Below, piece after piece: positions 35,231 to 47,997 of a stretch of DNA of 64,000 bases. How positions within the stretch are numbered: position 1 is the stretch's first letter; each line of letters opens with the position of its first letter. This stretch comes from Welwitschia mirabilis (Eukaryota > Gnetophyta > Gnetopsida > Welwitschiales): the NCBI GenBank assembly GCA_051453625.1, contig JBOZIK010000001.1:176716017-176780016 (forward strand), read 5' to 3'. Both the position numbers and the translations under genes were made by a program. Under the pieces are notes generated by a model. It saw nothing but the letters and a program-made list of their open reading frames with translations. It was not told where the DNA came from and searched no databases.

Positions 35231-38200
35231 ATATGCCCAACGACTAAGCTAAAAGTAGAAAAGAATCTGATAGCAAATAAAGGCTTTCATAGAATACTAA
35301 TAATAGCAAGCATAAGGTATTTGTAGAAAAACTAGGGTAAAGAATTATGCATTCAAATTTGCTTAGTTCCTTTGTTTTAAATACATACATCATATAATAC
35401 AAAATGGTTGTACTTTCTATGAGTTAAAATAATAATAAGACATGACATATAAGGTAGATATATAAAAATAGAAATAAGTCAAAAAAATAGAAAGAAAAAT
35501 GAAAAGATAGTTTAACCACTGCATATGAAGAGATAACTAAATTTAATGTACATATGAGATAGAATAGAAAGGCATAAATTCATGTATCACATTAGCATAT
35601 CCTTATGCCATTTTTTAATAAGAAAATTAAGGAAAAAATCAATAAGAAATTTAGGAGGAACTAAGATATGAAAATGCCTAATCAATTTTGAAAAAATGAG
35701 AGAGATGTATCTAACACTATGTTCTATAATATGTGTATTAGGATTAATAGATATATGCTAAAAGATACTTGAAATAGTTTAAAACCTTTTTCTCACTTCG
35801 AGATTTTAGGTTAAGGTTTAAATCACTTATCTTATTTATTATTAGCATTCAAAATTATTTTAGTAGAGATGCATTAATTTATTAGTCTATTTATTATTTA
35901 TTAAGGATTAAAAAACACTAATTACAAAATTTCCAAAGTGGTTTTGAAGTCTACCTAAAATAAATAAGGATTCTATTAAGAAAAATAATAGTTAAAATAA
36001 TCAAACATCAAGTTAGGGGATTTACAATTTGATATAAAGAACATGTATTAAAGAAATAAAATGAAAATAATTTAAAGGAAAATAATTTAAAAGATTTGGT
36101 TGCATGTATAAAGAAATAAGAAATTATATCTTAAACATATTTTTTAAAAAACATCTTAATCAAAATCCACATTACTTAAGTGTTAAACTCTCAACTAGGA
36201 TTAAAGTTATAATTAGTAGGTGTAAATGAGTCATCGTTAGCTTTGAATAGATACAAATAGATGGGTAACATTCCTTTGGAATATTACCCTTATAAAATTT
36301 ATTTATAGGAATTCATTAAAGATTAAAAACATGTTTTTCTTAGCTATAATCTTCCTAGTTTTCTAGAATGTAAGTGAATTATTTAGTTATCTCTATTATA
36401 TGATCTTTTTTAGTGATGTACTATTACTTGAGGATATTTCATTCAATCTATCTTAGAAATTTGTGACATGTACATTAATATTATCCAATAGAACCTATGG
36501 ATCTTTCTCTAAATGGAATAAAATATTATTCATCTTTAGTTTCATTGATTTAAATAAATTAATAAATTATAAAATATTAAGAATCTATATTTTAATTATT
36601 TATTTTCTTATGGAATAACCCATTGAAATGTTTAAATTAACTTATTAGAAAGAGATTTTGTGATTAGACAAAGTTAAATTTTTTTTATTTTTAACTTAAT
36701 GTATCATTAGTAAGAACTTGATTTCTCTATAGATTATTAAACATTGTAGAGGTATAACTTTGGTTTATGATGTTTATTCTTTATAAATAAGTAATAAATT
36801 ATTATTTTCTTGGTGTAAACTATGTGATAAGAACTTTAATTTTAGGTTATTAAAAAGTTCAATGAGTTAAATTAAACTAAAAATACTAATATTATTAATG
36901 AAGTAGTTTGAAACCAAATCATATTTTATTTTCTCTTATATTTTTTAATTAAAACATATGACATAGTAGTTATTTTAATGTAAAGAACATGCTTGATCTA
37001 ATGGTGAAGAAGGAAGTTAATCACATGACTTAGTCAAACCATTATAAAACAGAGTTTTAATTATGCATCTAAAATAATACAGAGGATACAAAATGCATGA
37101 AAAATAGTATTTCATGGCTAGTCTTTAGTCTATCATGGATGACCCATAGGTGTTCATCTAGTTAAGTAAACTAGTGGGCTAGTTATTTGTTTTTTACATC
37201 ACTGTGATTGTGTGTGATGTTCATTGTGATAATAAATAAAATATTCTTGCACTCATGGGAAACCAAAAATAGCAAATAGAAACCTTTATAATATTCATGA
37301 GAAATTAAAAATAAAAACAAAAACAAAAACCTTTATAAATTTATGGCACTAAGTTTTTTTTATCATAGTAGTTTCTCTAATAACAAAAATGTCTTTAGTA
37401 ACATAGTTTTTCTAATAAATAACACAATTTAGTACAATACCATAATAGTTACTATGTTGATTTGTAGCCTTTAACTATTAATCTCACTTGTTTAGTAGAA
37501 CTAAGACATCCTACTTATTACCCACAAAGTTACATGTAATAAAAATGGCATAATACTTGATTTCAACATTGTTAATCAAACTAAAATTATTCTTTTCTAT
37601 TGGGTAATGAAATGTACTTTTTCATTTTAACAAAATTAACCTTATTCCATAGACATTTTACAGTTGGCATTGTCATCTCCTTGTTGCATGCTGTGTTGCA
37701 TCCTTTTTCTTTACATCATGCCTGTGCATCTCATCAGGCTCCCAGAATTTATGGTTATATTCATGTTGTTCATAAAGCTTCTCTTATAGTAAAGCAATAA
37801 AGAGGTTAACTCAAATCTATAACTTCTTTTATTTTCTATTTTACTATTTTCAAGTAGATTGTTTTTCCCCTTAGATATTATCATAAGATTTAACTAAGAA
37901 CTTGTTTAGTCAAGATTTGGATAATGTTTTTTTAAGAAATTGCAAGGATATTGAGATAAGGAATTATGCTATAATTTCCTTGCATTTTATGTTAAATTCC
38001 TCTTCTTATTTATTAGGCTTTTTGTTTGTGCCTATACGTTTTATTATATTTTTATTAAATCATTTTGTAAAAGTCATATTTTAGTATTATAAAGAATGAA
38101 CACAAGAGACATGAAATTTTTTAGTTATGCCTTGCAAGTCCTCATGGCTAAGTGATGTTGGTGGTAGGATTCACTTTTCTTATAAATTGTATAAGCCATC

Positions 38201-40427
38201 ATGACCATTTACCTTTTTAGGTATTTGAATCACTTACTTATGTCTTTAAACATAAGAAAGTGAAGAACATAAGGAATACGACAATCACTGTTACAACTAT
38301 ACTAATTTTGATGAAGGAGTTTTATGGAAATCTATTTCTAAAATCATTATATGTAGGCAATGAACATATTATTATAACAAATCTTAACATTTTTTTAATG
38401 TAAATTATTTTTCATCATATTAGAATATTTTTGTATATTGTTAACTAAAATTTTAATAATAATGGAAACTTTTTGCATCTGTAAATATATTTGATCTATT
38501 TTAGAGTGTTTTTAATCTTTTTATTCTGTTGTATCAAAGTAATGCCAAGCCTTAGAATAGTTAAGAAAGAGTAAATTTATAAATTTATTGGAATTGACCT
38601 ATGCATATAGATTAGTAAGTGTTATTTGAGAGATTAATTTTTTATCTTTCATAGTCTTTAATTCATTATGAAAAAATTACTTCTATTTTATTATCAAAAA
38701 TGAAATCTCTATTACAAATATAATATTATGAACTATTGGAATAATAATTTAACATTATTCATTACCTAATAAGTTGAAAAATAAATTTTTTATTACATAG
38801 TGAATTAACATTCTTCATTTTCTTTATTTTGGTGATGTTTCTTTAGAAGAGGACACTTATGACCTATGGTTATCATATGAAAACGATAGAATGCATTTCA
38901 AGAATTAATTATATGTCTTCATTTTTATTAGAAAATACAAATAAATTAATCCCTTGATTTATACAATGTGTAAAGGAAAATGAAAAGGAACTAGAAGAAC
39001 AACTACTTCCATAAGATAATTTTCACATTAGACATCTTATTTTTGTTGTAAATCTCAACAAATGTTTCCTTTAATTTTTTCAATATGGGGAGTAAAACTT
39101 AAAGGATGAAGTTATTTGTGAACAACAATTAGAATAAGATTATTAATATGAGGTTAAGACAGGGAAGGATCTATTCTTTTAGTACCTCTGCTAGCTTTTT
39201 AACTATTATTAAAGTTAATTTAAAAGAACTAAGTAGATATTTATATCCTTGTTACAATAGTGATGATCATGCCATCAAACTTTTGTGTCTAAAGTTTTTA
39301 AACTAAAACTTTATTGTTTCACATCCATCTTCTAATAAGAATTTCTAGTAGGTATTTTAAGTGACTTTATGTGTTCCTCACTCTAATCATTAAAGAGTTT
39401 TTCCCTCATATAGATAATAACCTCAATTTTTATACTATTGGATATAATTTATGTTTTACTTTGAGGTTGGATTCATTTATTAATTATGTCTGTGTCAATT
39501 TAATGATTTACTTTATTAAGTACTCTACTAAAATATAATGAGATTTCTCCATTTTGAGGTGTATGTGTTTTTAAAGGGAAAGGAAGACTCACATTATTTA
39601 CACAAATAATGTCTTAGTGCATAAATTATTCACACTCTAATCAATTATGTATTGATAGATAGGAATAGAAAGATATTAATTATTATCATGTTATATTTCT
39701 CTAAATTTTCTATCTAAAATTTGAATAAAAATATTACTATGTCATGGTGCAATAATACATAGTGTTATAATTAGTTTTGTGTGAACATAAGTTACAAGCA
39801 CTTTGACAATTTAAAGCTTTTATTTCTTTATTTTTCATTCATAGGACATTTGGGAACTTAATTGAAATAAGTATGGATGATTCTAATGTAATTAACACTT
39901 TGGTATGTAACATTAATTATCATGAACTATCATCACAACAAGTGTTAAAATTATTAATTCCTATGTATATTGTCATTATAGAAACTAATAAATCCATAAA
40001 ACATAATATGGGCATACATGATTTTCATTAGATGGTAATATTTCATAGCTTTAAAAGAAGAAAATAATCATTATTAATGAGCTAGATAACTAATAGGTCT
40101 CCATTCCAAGGAGTTGGCTTTGAAAATTAGTGGCATCTCGATAGTAATTGATTTACAATTATGGATACAAGAAGGTAATGAACTAAAGGATATACTATGG
40201 AATTGCATCTTGGTATGTATAGCTTATCATTGTTATTAATTATTTGAGAATTATTTTTTAATTTAATAAATAAATTTCTAATAATTTACATGACATTGTA
40301 TAGTAGAAATATGAAATTCTACCATTTAGAAAAAATGGGTCATGCAAACATTTGCAAAGATATGAAGTAATTATAAGTCATAATTAAATAAGATTCATTA
40401 TGAAAAACATGACAATGATTTTGAGAG
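35231..40427. other. AT-rich interior of the CACTA candidate, left part
   Basis: No gene was recognised. Another copy of the GGCACTAAG...CATAGTAGTTT block lies near 37340. The open stretches 37600-37800 and 37902-38084 have no family resemblance. The sequence is otherwise low in complexity and very AT-rich. Confidence 0.55.
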
Positions 40428-40432
40428 GAAAT
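40428..40432 (+). repeat. Target-site duplication GAAAT, left copy
   Basis: Five bases immediately before the 5' LTR of element 3, identical to 49353-49357 immediately after the 3' LTR. Five bp is the normal size for copia insertions. Confidence 0.92.
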
Positions 40433-41750
40433 TATTAGATTATATTTACCAACTAATATCAAAATAATATATCTTATGTAGTAAAAATCTTATGTCTTTT
40501 GTGCAGAGGAGATTGAGTTTTGTAGGTTGAAAGAATTAGATCAAAATATGCACTATAAATCTGCTAAGTTAATTTACCCTCTAGTGGGGATCGACTAGAT
40601 CCTAAAGGGGTTGACCGCACTTACAGTTGTGGCAAGAAAAATGGATTGAACCCAGAGGAGTCGACCAGATTTTGATGGAATCAACCAGATCTGTAACTTG
40701 GAAGTTAGTATTCTTGAATCGAATGGAAACAAGTTAACTGGATTTTCATGGAATCGATTAGATTGAGGAATTGATAGGTAATAGACTTAAACTGAGAGGC
40801 AAGGGGTTTACTAGACCCAAGATGGGGTTGACTAGACTGGGGTTGACCAGATCCAAATGGGGTCAACTGAACTTAAAGACATAAAAACCTACAATAACCG
40901 ATTTTCTCTCTCGCACGATCTAAGTAATTCATGGTACCACATGGAGTAGACCGAATTCTTGTGGAGTTAATCAGATGATGTGAAAAAGAAAGAGTTTCTA
41001 AATGTTATGTATCTATTTCCTAGCTGTTTTCTAGTTGTTTATAGCCATTGAAGGTACAATTCATTTGTAGTAAGCCTTATTTGTCCTCCATTATAAATAG
41101 CTATGCTATTGTTGACCTATAGATCTTTTAGCACTATTTTTATTTGGCATAATCATTATGGATCTGAAAGATCAAGCTATAATCTCTCATTAGTGTATCA
41201 TTGTACTACTTCACATATGATTTGAGAGGATCTATCATTAGCACAAGAGCTTCATTCAAAATCAAATCTAAGAGCTTCATTGTATGATCTACCATAGAAG
41301 AGTTGCATTCATTGTACTGCTAAAGAACATGTGATATCTGAGCAATAAAGGCATCACTACATCACATTCATTACTTGTAAAGGTTGAGACTTAGCCTATA
41401 AAAGTCTATTATAAATGTTGAGACTTAGCCTATAAAAGTCCACTTGTAAGGGTTAAGGTGAACCTTGAAAACCTATGGAGTAATAAGGATCCAAGATTGA
41501 GCTTGAAAGAAGCTAATCATTAAGAGTGGAGTAGGGGAGCTCCTGAACCACTATAAATTTGATGTGCATCAAAATTGGTGGTTTGTGTTTTTTATTTTTG
41601 ATTCCTTACTATCAGTTTTTCATTATTATATGCACATTCTTAAATTATTTATTCTCATATGCAAGTTGTGCTTAGATAAACTTATTCTTAGTTTTTGGGC
41701 ACTAGTTTTTGAAAGAACTTATTCAACCCTTAGGGTTTTTAATCCTATCA
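40433..41750 (+). mobile_element. 5' LTR of element 3
   Basis: Starts TATTAGATTATATTT (the 3' copy has TGTTAG, so the TG has decayed) and ends ATCCTATCA. It contains GTCGACCAGAT-type motifs between about 40590 and 40960. A probable TATA box, TATAAATAG, is at 41092-41100. Collinear with 47998-49352. Confidence 0.92.
41092..41100 (+). promoter_or_regulatory. LTR TATA box, element 3 5' LTR
   Basis: TATAAATAG in a CCATTATAAATAGCTATGC context. The 3' LTR has TATAAATAT at the matching place (48667-48675). The position about two thirds into the LTR fits the start of its U3-driven transcript. Confidence 0.6.
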
Positions 41751-41752
41751 TT

Positions 41753-41764
41753 TGATATTACAGA
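41753..41764 (+). promoter_or_regulatory. Degenerate primer binding site of element 3
   Basis: TGATATTACAGA two bases after the LTR, a decayed form of TGGTATCAGAGC. Confidence 0.6.
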
Positions 41765-41781
41765 AAGGTTAAGTCATTTTA

Positions 41782-42516
41782 TTAGATCTTAACTAATCTA
41801 GACTTAGAACCCTTTAATGGCTACTCTTCTTAATGAATTTTTTAGTATGCCCTCCCTAAATACCTCTGTCTTTATCTAGTTTCTCTATATAGTATATGGT
41901 TATATTTTTAAACAAATTTCAACCAGTAAAAACTCATAGGGATCATGTGAAAGAGACAAAAGAAATGGTATGAAACACAATAAAGAAAGAAGGCTCTCTT
42001 TTATGGCTTTTATGCCTCCATTGAAGAATGTACCAAACTCTTTAGTTCATGATGATGATGAAATGAGAAATGAAGATCAAAATGATTTGGAATACACTTG
42101 TTAAGAGTTGTATCAAGAGTGTGAAAAACTAGCTAGAAGGATAAATGATCTAAACAAGGTTATAAAATCCCTCATTAAGGAAAACAATGATTTGGAATCA
42201 AATTTTGAAAGAGTCAAATCCAAAAATGCCGACCTCATTTTGTAGGTAAAAGAATTATCATATTTTGTTAATAAGTTTTTAGGTGGATCTACCAAATTGA
42301 AACAAATGCTTGAAGTTTAGAAATAAGTTGGAAGCAAATCATGTATTGGATTCATCTCTCAGAAATCCCAAGTACAATAAAATTAGGTAATCAATTATGG
42401 TAATTTTCTTTCAAAGCTTACTTGTCATTTCCATGGAAAAAATTCCATTCAAAACTTATATGCAATGCTAGAAAATTAATGTTATTTTTAAATTTTATTA
42501 GTTCCTTTCCCTTTAA
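41782..42516 (+). pseudogene. Leader and gag segment of element 3, copy A
   Basis: Begins TTAGATCTTAAC, then an ATGGC start region (MATLL-like). It runs directly into the late gag part with RINDLNKVIKSL (coiled coil) and VKELSYFVNKFLGGSTKLKQML, the C-terminal gag block that precedes the protease. The N-terminal FDG.NYEYWK block and the zinc knuckle of elements 1 and 2 are absent. The same segment recurs at 42617-43326 with roughly 10% differences and small indels. Copy A ends at a 100-N gap. Confidence 0.75.
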
Positions 42517-42616
42517 NNNNNNNNNNNNNNNNNNNNNNNNNNNNNNNNNNNNNNNNNNNNNNNNNNNNNNNNNNNNNNNNNNNNNNNNNNNNNNNNNNNN
42601 NNNNNNNNNNNNNNNN
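42517..42616. other. Assembly gap (100 N) between two copies of one segment
   Basis: The base before the gap is the end of copy A. The base after it is the start of copy B, which runs to the corresponding end point at 43326. Confidence 0.9.
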
Positions 42617-43326
42617 TTAGATCTTAACCAGTCTAGACTTAGAACCCTTCAATGGCTACTCCTCTTAATGATGAATTTTTAAGTATGCCCTCCTTAAATA
42701 CCTGTGGCTTTATCTATTTTTACTAGATAGCATATGATTATATTTTTAAATAGATTGCAGCCAGTGAAAACTCACAGGAATCAAGTGAAAAAGATCAAAG
42801 AAATGCTCCAGAATACAACAAAAAAAGGAGACTCTCTTTTATGGCTTTTGTGGCTCTATTGCAAAATATGCCTAATACTTTAGTCCATGATGATGATAAA
42901 ATAAGGGATGAAGATCAAAAACATTTTAAAAACATTATCAATAGTTATATCAGGAGTGTGAAAATCTAGCTCACATGATAAATAACCTAAACAAGATTAT
43001 AAGATCCCTTACCAAGGAAAAGAAGGAAATGAAATCAAGTTTTAAAAGAGTCCATTTCAAAAATGCTATCCTCACTTTATAGGTAAAGAAATTATCTTAT
43101 TTTGTTAATAAGTTTTTAGGTGAATCTACCAAATTGGAACAAATGCTTAGAGTTCAAAAACCAATTGGAAGCAAATTAGGTATTGGATACCTCTCTTAAA
43201 GATCTCAAGCACAGAAAAATCAGGTAACTAATAATGGTAATTTCTTTTCAAAGGTTACTTATCATTTCTATGGAAAAATAGATCATTCATGTTATTTTCA
43301 AATTTAGTTAGTTCCTTTCCATTTAA
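42617..43326 (+). pseudogene. Leader and gag segment of element 3, copy B
   Basis: Second, less decayed copy. It has MATPLNDEFLSMPSLNT, then SFMAFVALLQNMPN and VHDDD, a NNLNKIIRSLTKEKKEM coiled coil, NKFLGESTKLEQML and QKPIGSKLGIGY. A CHYCGK-like second zinc motif is degraded to YHFYGKIDHSCYF. The last part leads without interruption into protease coding at 43327. Confidence 0.78.
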
Positions 43327-43930
43327 GTTTATTCCTAAAAAGGATGTACCACATAAGTCTAAAAGGACTATGTGGGTGAAAGCTAATGATCTTAAAATTT
43401 TGTTGATTCAGACAGCTTTCAAAGTTTCAAATAGCACAAGCTAGTATCTTGACAGTGGATGTTTAAGGTACATGACAAGAGATAAATCTAGATTCAAACA
43501 TCTAAGCCACTTTGATGAAGGAGAATTAACTTTCAGAGACAACGAAAGAGAAAAAATAGAAGGCATTGGAAGCATTGATGGAGGTAACCTTCCTAAAATT
43601 AATGAAGTTTTATATGTAAGTGATTTGAAGCATAATTTATTGATTATTAGTCAAATTTGTGATAAAGGTCACAAAGTAGTTTTTAATAAATTAAAATGTG
43701 AAATTGTACATGAAAAATCAAATGATGTTATTCTTAGAGCTAGTAGAGTAGACAATGTTTATAGCATAGATCAATCATTTTTTCCTTGTTATTTTTTAGA
43801 TGTTCCTCAAGATGAGTTATGGCATAAGCATTTAGGACATGTTAATTATGATCAATAGAAGATTATTTATAAGAATATCATTAGAGGAATTTTTAAGATA
43901 AACATATAAAAACAAGAGTTGTATGATGCA
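43327..43930 (+). pseudogene. Protease and GAG-pre-integrase of element 3
   Basis: The protease active site YLDSGC lies near 43445-43465, followed by an open stretch from 43472 to 43858. That stretch contains MTRDKSRFKHL, GELTFRDN, LYVSDLKHNLLIISQ, and then LWHKHLGHVNYDQ, the GAG-pre-integrase signature. A TAG closes the frame at 43856-43858, after which similarity continues with stops. It is the best preserved coding block of the element. Confidence 0.9.
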
Positions 43931-44482
43931 TGTTAAAAGAAAAAGCAAATTAGGACCTCTTATAAAAGTAAAACTTATGCTTCCACATCGATGCCATTAG
44001 AACTTATTCATATGGATTTAGTTGGACGTACTCAAACTTGAAGTCTAAGTGGAAAATGCTATTTTCTTATAATGGTTGATGCGACTTTATATATACTTGA
44101 ATAGCCTTCTTATCAAACAAATCTGAAGCTTACAAGCATTGGGTTAAAATTTGCAATAAGATCCAAAATGAAAAAGGTTATACCATAAAGAAAATAAGAA
44201 GTGGTCATGGTGGTGAATTTGAAAACCATTTCTTTGAAAAATATTGCATTGAAAATGGTATTGATCACCAATTTTTAGCTCCAAAGACACTATAAAAAAA
44301 TGGTATAGCTAAAAGAAAGAACATATTTCTTTAAGAAATGACTTGAACTATGCTAAATGATAAAGAAGTACCTAAATCTTTTTGGGCTAAAGCAGTTAGC
44401 ACAGCATGTTATATTATTAACTAAGTTTATCTTAAACCTGATACTGATAAAACACCTTATAAACTATGGAATGGAAGACAAC
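43931..44482 (+). pseudogene. Integrase of element 3
   Basis: HMDLVG with the first catalytic Asp is at 44009-44026. The second catalytic Asp is lost: the sequence reads RSGHGGEF with a Gly codon at 44203-44205. The third region near 44230-44310 is degenerate and has a stop where TPQQNG is expected. The tail PKSFWAKAV and PYKLWNG lead into a 702-N gap (44483-45184). Confidence 0.88.
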
Positions 44483-45184
44483 NNNNNNNNNNNNNNNNNN
44501 NNNNNNNNNNNNNNNNNNNNNNNNNNNNNNNNNNNNNNNNNNNNNNNNNNNNNNNNNNNNNNNNNNNNNNNNNNNNNNNNNNNNNNNNNNNNNNNNNNNN
44601 NNNNNNNNNNNNNNNNNNNNNNNNNNNNNNNNNNNNNNNNNNNNNNNNNNNNNNNNNNNNNNNNNNNNNNNNNNNNNNNNNNNNNNNNNNNNNNNNNNNN
44701 NNNNNNNNNNNNNNNNNNNNNNNNNNNNNNNNNNNNNNNNNNNNNNNNNNNNNNNNNNNNNNNNNNNNNNNNNNNNNNNNNNNNNNNNNNNNNNNNNNNN
44801 NNNNNNNNNNNNNNNNNNNNNNNNNNNNNNNNNNNNNNNNNNNNNNNNNNNNNNNNNNNNNNNNNNNNNNNNNNNNNNNNNNNNNNNNNNNNNNNNNNNN
44901 NNNNNNNNNNNNNNNNNNNNNNNNNNNNNNNNNNNNNNNNNNNNNNNNNNNNNNNNNNNNNNNNNNNNNNNNNNNNNNNNNNNNNNNNNNNNNNNNNNNN
45001 NNNNNNNNNNNNNNNNNNNNNNNNNNNNNNNNNNNNNNNNNNNNNNNNNNNNNNNNNNNNNNNNNNNNNNNNNNNNNNNNNNNNNNNNNNNNNNNNNNNN
45101 NNNNNNNNNNNNNNNNNNNNNNNNNNNNNNNNNNNNNNNNNNNNNNNNNNNNNNNNNNNNNNNNNNNNNNNNNNNNNNNNNNNN
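44483..45184. other. Assembly gap (702 N) between integrase and RT
   Basis: No shared ends are visible. In family members a few hundred bp of integrase C-terminus would fit here, so this gap may hold real sequence. Confidence 0.9.
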
Positions 45185-46038
45185 TAGAACATACCATGTT
45201 TTACACAAAAGAAGCTTCACAGTAGAAGAGTCAATAAATGTACAAATTGATGAGATTGATCCAAAAGTACATAAAGTAGATGAAGAAGAAACCCTAAGCT
45301 CAAGCATTCCCTCATCAAATGAAGGTTCTTCTAAAACAACTAAAGTGCAAGTAAACGAAGGAACTCCAAAAAAGCCTAAACTTCTTAAAGATCATCCAAT
45401 AGAATACATTATTGAAGAAGTTAATTCAAAAGTAAAAAGAAGAGGTTCTATGAAAACCTTGTATGCTCATGTATATTATGTTTTAAAGATAGAACCCAAG
45501 AGCTTTGAAAAAGTAGAAACTCATGAAGAATGAATGTTAGCAATGCAAGATGAGCTACAACTATTCAAAAGAAATAATGTTTAAAAACTAGTAGAAAAAC
45601 CAGAAGATAAGAGTGTTATTGGTATAAAATAGATCTTTAAAAACAAATGTGATAAAGAAAATAATGTTATCAGAAACAAAGCACAACTTGAAGCTTAAGG
45701 CTTAAACTAAATAGAAGGAATTGATGTAGGAGATACCTTTTCTCCTATTGTAAGATTGGATAGCATTAGAATGTTTTTATCTTTTGTAGCCTTTAAGAAC
45801 TTTAAAGTTTATCAAATGAATGTAAAAAGTGTTTTTCCGAATGGATCACTAAATGAAGAATTTTATGTTGAACAACATTAAGGTTTTATTGATCCTTACA
45901 GATCTAATCATGTGGACAAACTTAAGAAATCCTTATATGGATTAAAATAAGCACTAAGAAAATAGTATGAAAAATTAGCTACTTTTTTAAATAAAAATAG
46001 ATATGATGGAGGAACGATAGATAAAACTTTATTTTATA
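45185..46038 (+). pseudogene. Integrase-RT linker and first half of RT, element 3
   Basis: The open stretch up to 45533 is the acidic linker. It begins RTYHVLHKRSFTVEESINV and includes LKDHPIEYIIEEV, matching the copia KDHP.D..IG block just before RT. RT then follows with stops. In motif A the first catalytic Asp is replaced by Asn (FKVYQMNVKSVF; Asn codon 45819-45821). YVEQH.GFIDPY and KSLYGLK blocks follow. Confidence 0.9.
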
Positions 46039-46138
46039 NNNNNNNNNNNNNNNNNNNNNNNNNNNNNNNNNNNNNNNNNNNNNNNNNNNNNNNNNNNNNN
46101 NNNNNNNNNNNNNNNNNNNNNNNNNNNNNNNNNNNNNN
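46039..46138. other. Assembly gap (100 N) with duplicated ends
   Basis: 46 bp are repeated on both sides (45993-46038 and 46139-46184) with one difference. Confidence 0.9.
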
Positions 46139-47063
46139 AAAAATAGAGATGATGGAGGAACGATAGATAAAACTTTATTTTATAGAAATTGAAAGATGAT
46201 TTTATCATTATACAGATGCCTCAAATGAAATATTGTTAAAAAAATCGTAAACATTATGACGAATCAATTTAAAATGAGTATGCTTGATAAAATTAAAATG
46301 TTTCTTGGACTTGAGATAAAGCAAACTAATGATGGACTATTTATCTCTCAATCTAAATATACAAGAGATTTGATTAAATGATTTGGTTTAGAAAATGGAA
46401 AAATAGTTGATACTCTTATGTCTACATCATGTAAAGTAAGCTTAGATGAAAATGATAAATTAGTAGATTAGAAACTTTACAAAAGCATGATTGATAGTTT
46501 ATTATAATTAACTACAAGAAGACTAGATATTATGTTCAGTATTGGAGTATGTGAAATATATGAATCTAACCCAAAAGAATCACATTATCAAGCAGTAAAA
46601 AGGATAATCAGGTATATAAAAGATAATGTAATTATGATTTATGGCATTCCAATGAAACATCTTTCAATCTTATAGGTTTTGCAGATTCAGATTGGGCTGG
46701 ATGCAAGGATGATAGAAAAAGTACAAGTGGAAATTAATTCCTTCTAAGTTCATATCTAGTTAGATGAACGAGTAAGAAACAAAACTTTATTTCTCTGTCC
46801 ACTATAGAAGCTAAATATGTTGCTACCAAAGTTGTTGCACTCACTTTTTATGGATGAAAGAAATGTTAAAATATTTTGATATGAATTTTGAACAAGTTCC
46901 AATTTTTTGTGATAATACCAATGCTATTAATATATCTAGAAATCTAGTTCAATACTTAAGAACAAATCATATTAAACTTACACATTATTTTCTTTGTGAT
47001 CAAGTTGAAAAAGATCATATATCTATGAATTTTGTTTCTATAAATCAATAATTAGTAGACCTC
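46139..47063 (+). pseudogene. Second half of RT and RNase H, element 3
   Basis: The place where the catalytic YVDD box should stand (about 46195-46235) is scrambled and unreadable. Similarity resumes with VNIMTNQFKMSML, MFLGLEIKQ and DGLFISQSKY. RNase H follows with ADSDWAGC at 46681-46704, KSTSG, then after frame changes FCDNTNAINISRN and the closing HIKLTHYF and VSINQ blocks near 47040. Stops are frequent. Confidence 0.88.
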
Positions 47064-47690
47064 TAAACATGAACTGGGGTTCTCTTGCCATGTTGTAGTT
47101 AAGTGCAAGATGATCTACCAAAGATGATATTCAGTTAACTAGAATAGGTCGGTTGACTGGCTTTATACTCAATTACTTGCTCCCTTAAAAAGTTTTTTTA
47201 GTAGCAACAACAACAGAATGAAAGAACAATATTTATTTTAACACTTATGATTCAGTTTATTGATATTTTTTGTGGATTCTTATTCTTCAATAATTTGATA
47301 TTTTATTCTATTTTATCATTTTTTCTTATGGATACTATGCATTTAAAAATAATCATATCATTTGACATACTTTCTTCACTTATAATGAAAAATCAATCAT
47401 ATATTCTAGCACAATTCTTATATTATTTGACATATCTCAGTTAGTAGTATGAGATTATATGTGCTCTTTTGAAAAACCTAAAATTGTTTTTATCATTTCA
47501 AAATGGATTTATGTGTCATATATTTCAATGAGTGTGTCTGATCACATTTTGAATTATTATTTAGTATTATGATGTTTTCTAAAATTGTGCATAATCAAAT
47601 TATATTATTTAAGTGCATACAATTTTGTCTATTTAAAATGCCTTAATGTTTGTCAAATATTTGGATTATCATTTTATCATTTAGTATTAA
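47064..47690 (+). other. Untranslated region after RNase H, element 3
   Basis: AT-rich. Open stretches here (for example 47247-47444) give only hydrophobic low-complexity translations with no family resemblance. No ORF3 like that of elements 2 and B was found. Confidence 0.55.
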
Positions 47691-47693
47691 GAT

Positions 47694-47996
47694 AGGGGGA
47701 GAAAAATATGATATTTCTAGCCATATATCTAAGTTTTATGTTTATTTTCCATTTATGTTAAAGGGGAAGAGAAATGTAGTGCTTTCAAAGTATTTTTTTT
47801 TAAAAGTATTTTGTCAAAGGGAGAGAAAATGTTTTATTTTAAAAATATTATTTTACTCTTTACTTAAATGTTTATATGGCTTGATGAAAAGGGAAGTTTT
47901 AATTATAATGTGCCTAAAATTATTTTGTAAAAGAGCTTAAAATTGTTCAATTATTGAAATCACTTATTTGTTTGCCATCAATGTCAAAGGGGAAGA
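47694..47996 (+). promoter_or_regulatory. Cluster of five PPT-like tracts, element 3
   Basis: Purine tracts at 47694-47705 (AGGGGGAGAAAA), 47760-47774 (AAAGGGGAAGAGAAA), 47815-47829 (CAAAGGGAGAGAAAA), 47887-47896 (AAAAGGGAAG) and 47986-47996 (AAAGGGGAAGA). The last lies directly before the LTR and is the functional candidate. Multiple PPT copies are a reported feature of Sireviruses. Confidence 0.75.
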
Positions 47997-47997
47997 T

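Noticed and set aside
37600-38084. Two plus-strand open stretches as a CACTA transposase
   Set aside because: No motif of the family is visible and the length is expected by chance in this DNA.
47247-47940. Open stretches before the 3' LTR of element 3 as an envelope-like ORF
   Set aside because: Hydrophobic low-complexity translation of AT-rich DNA that overlaps the PPT cluster, with no similarity to ORF3 of elements 2 and B.
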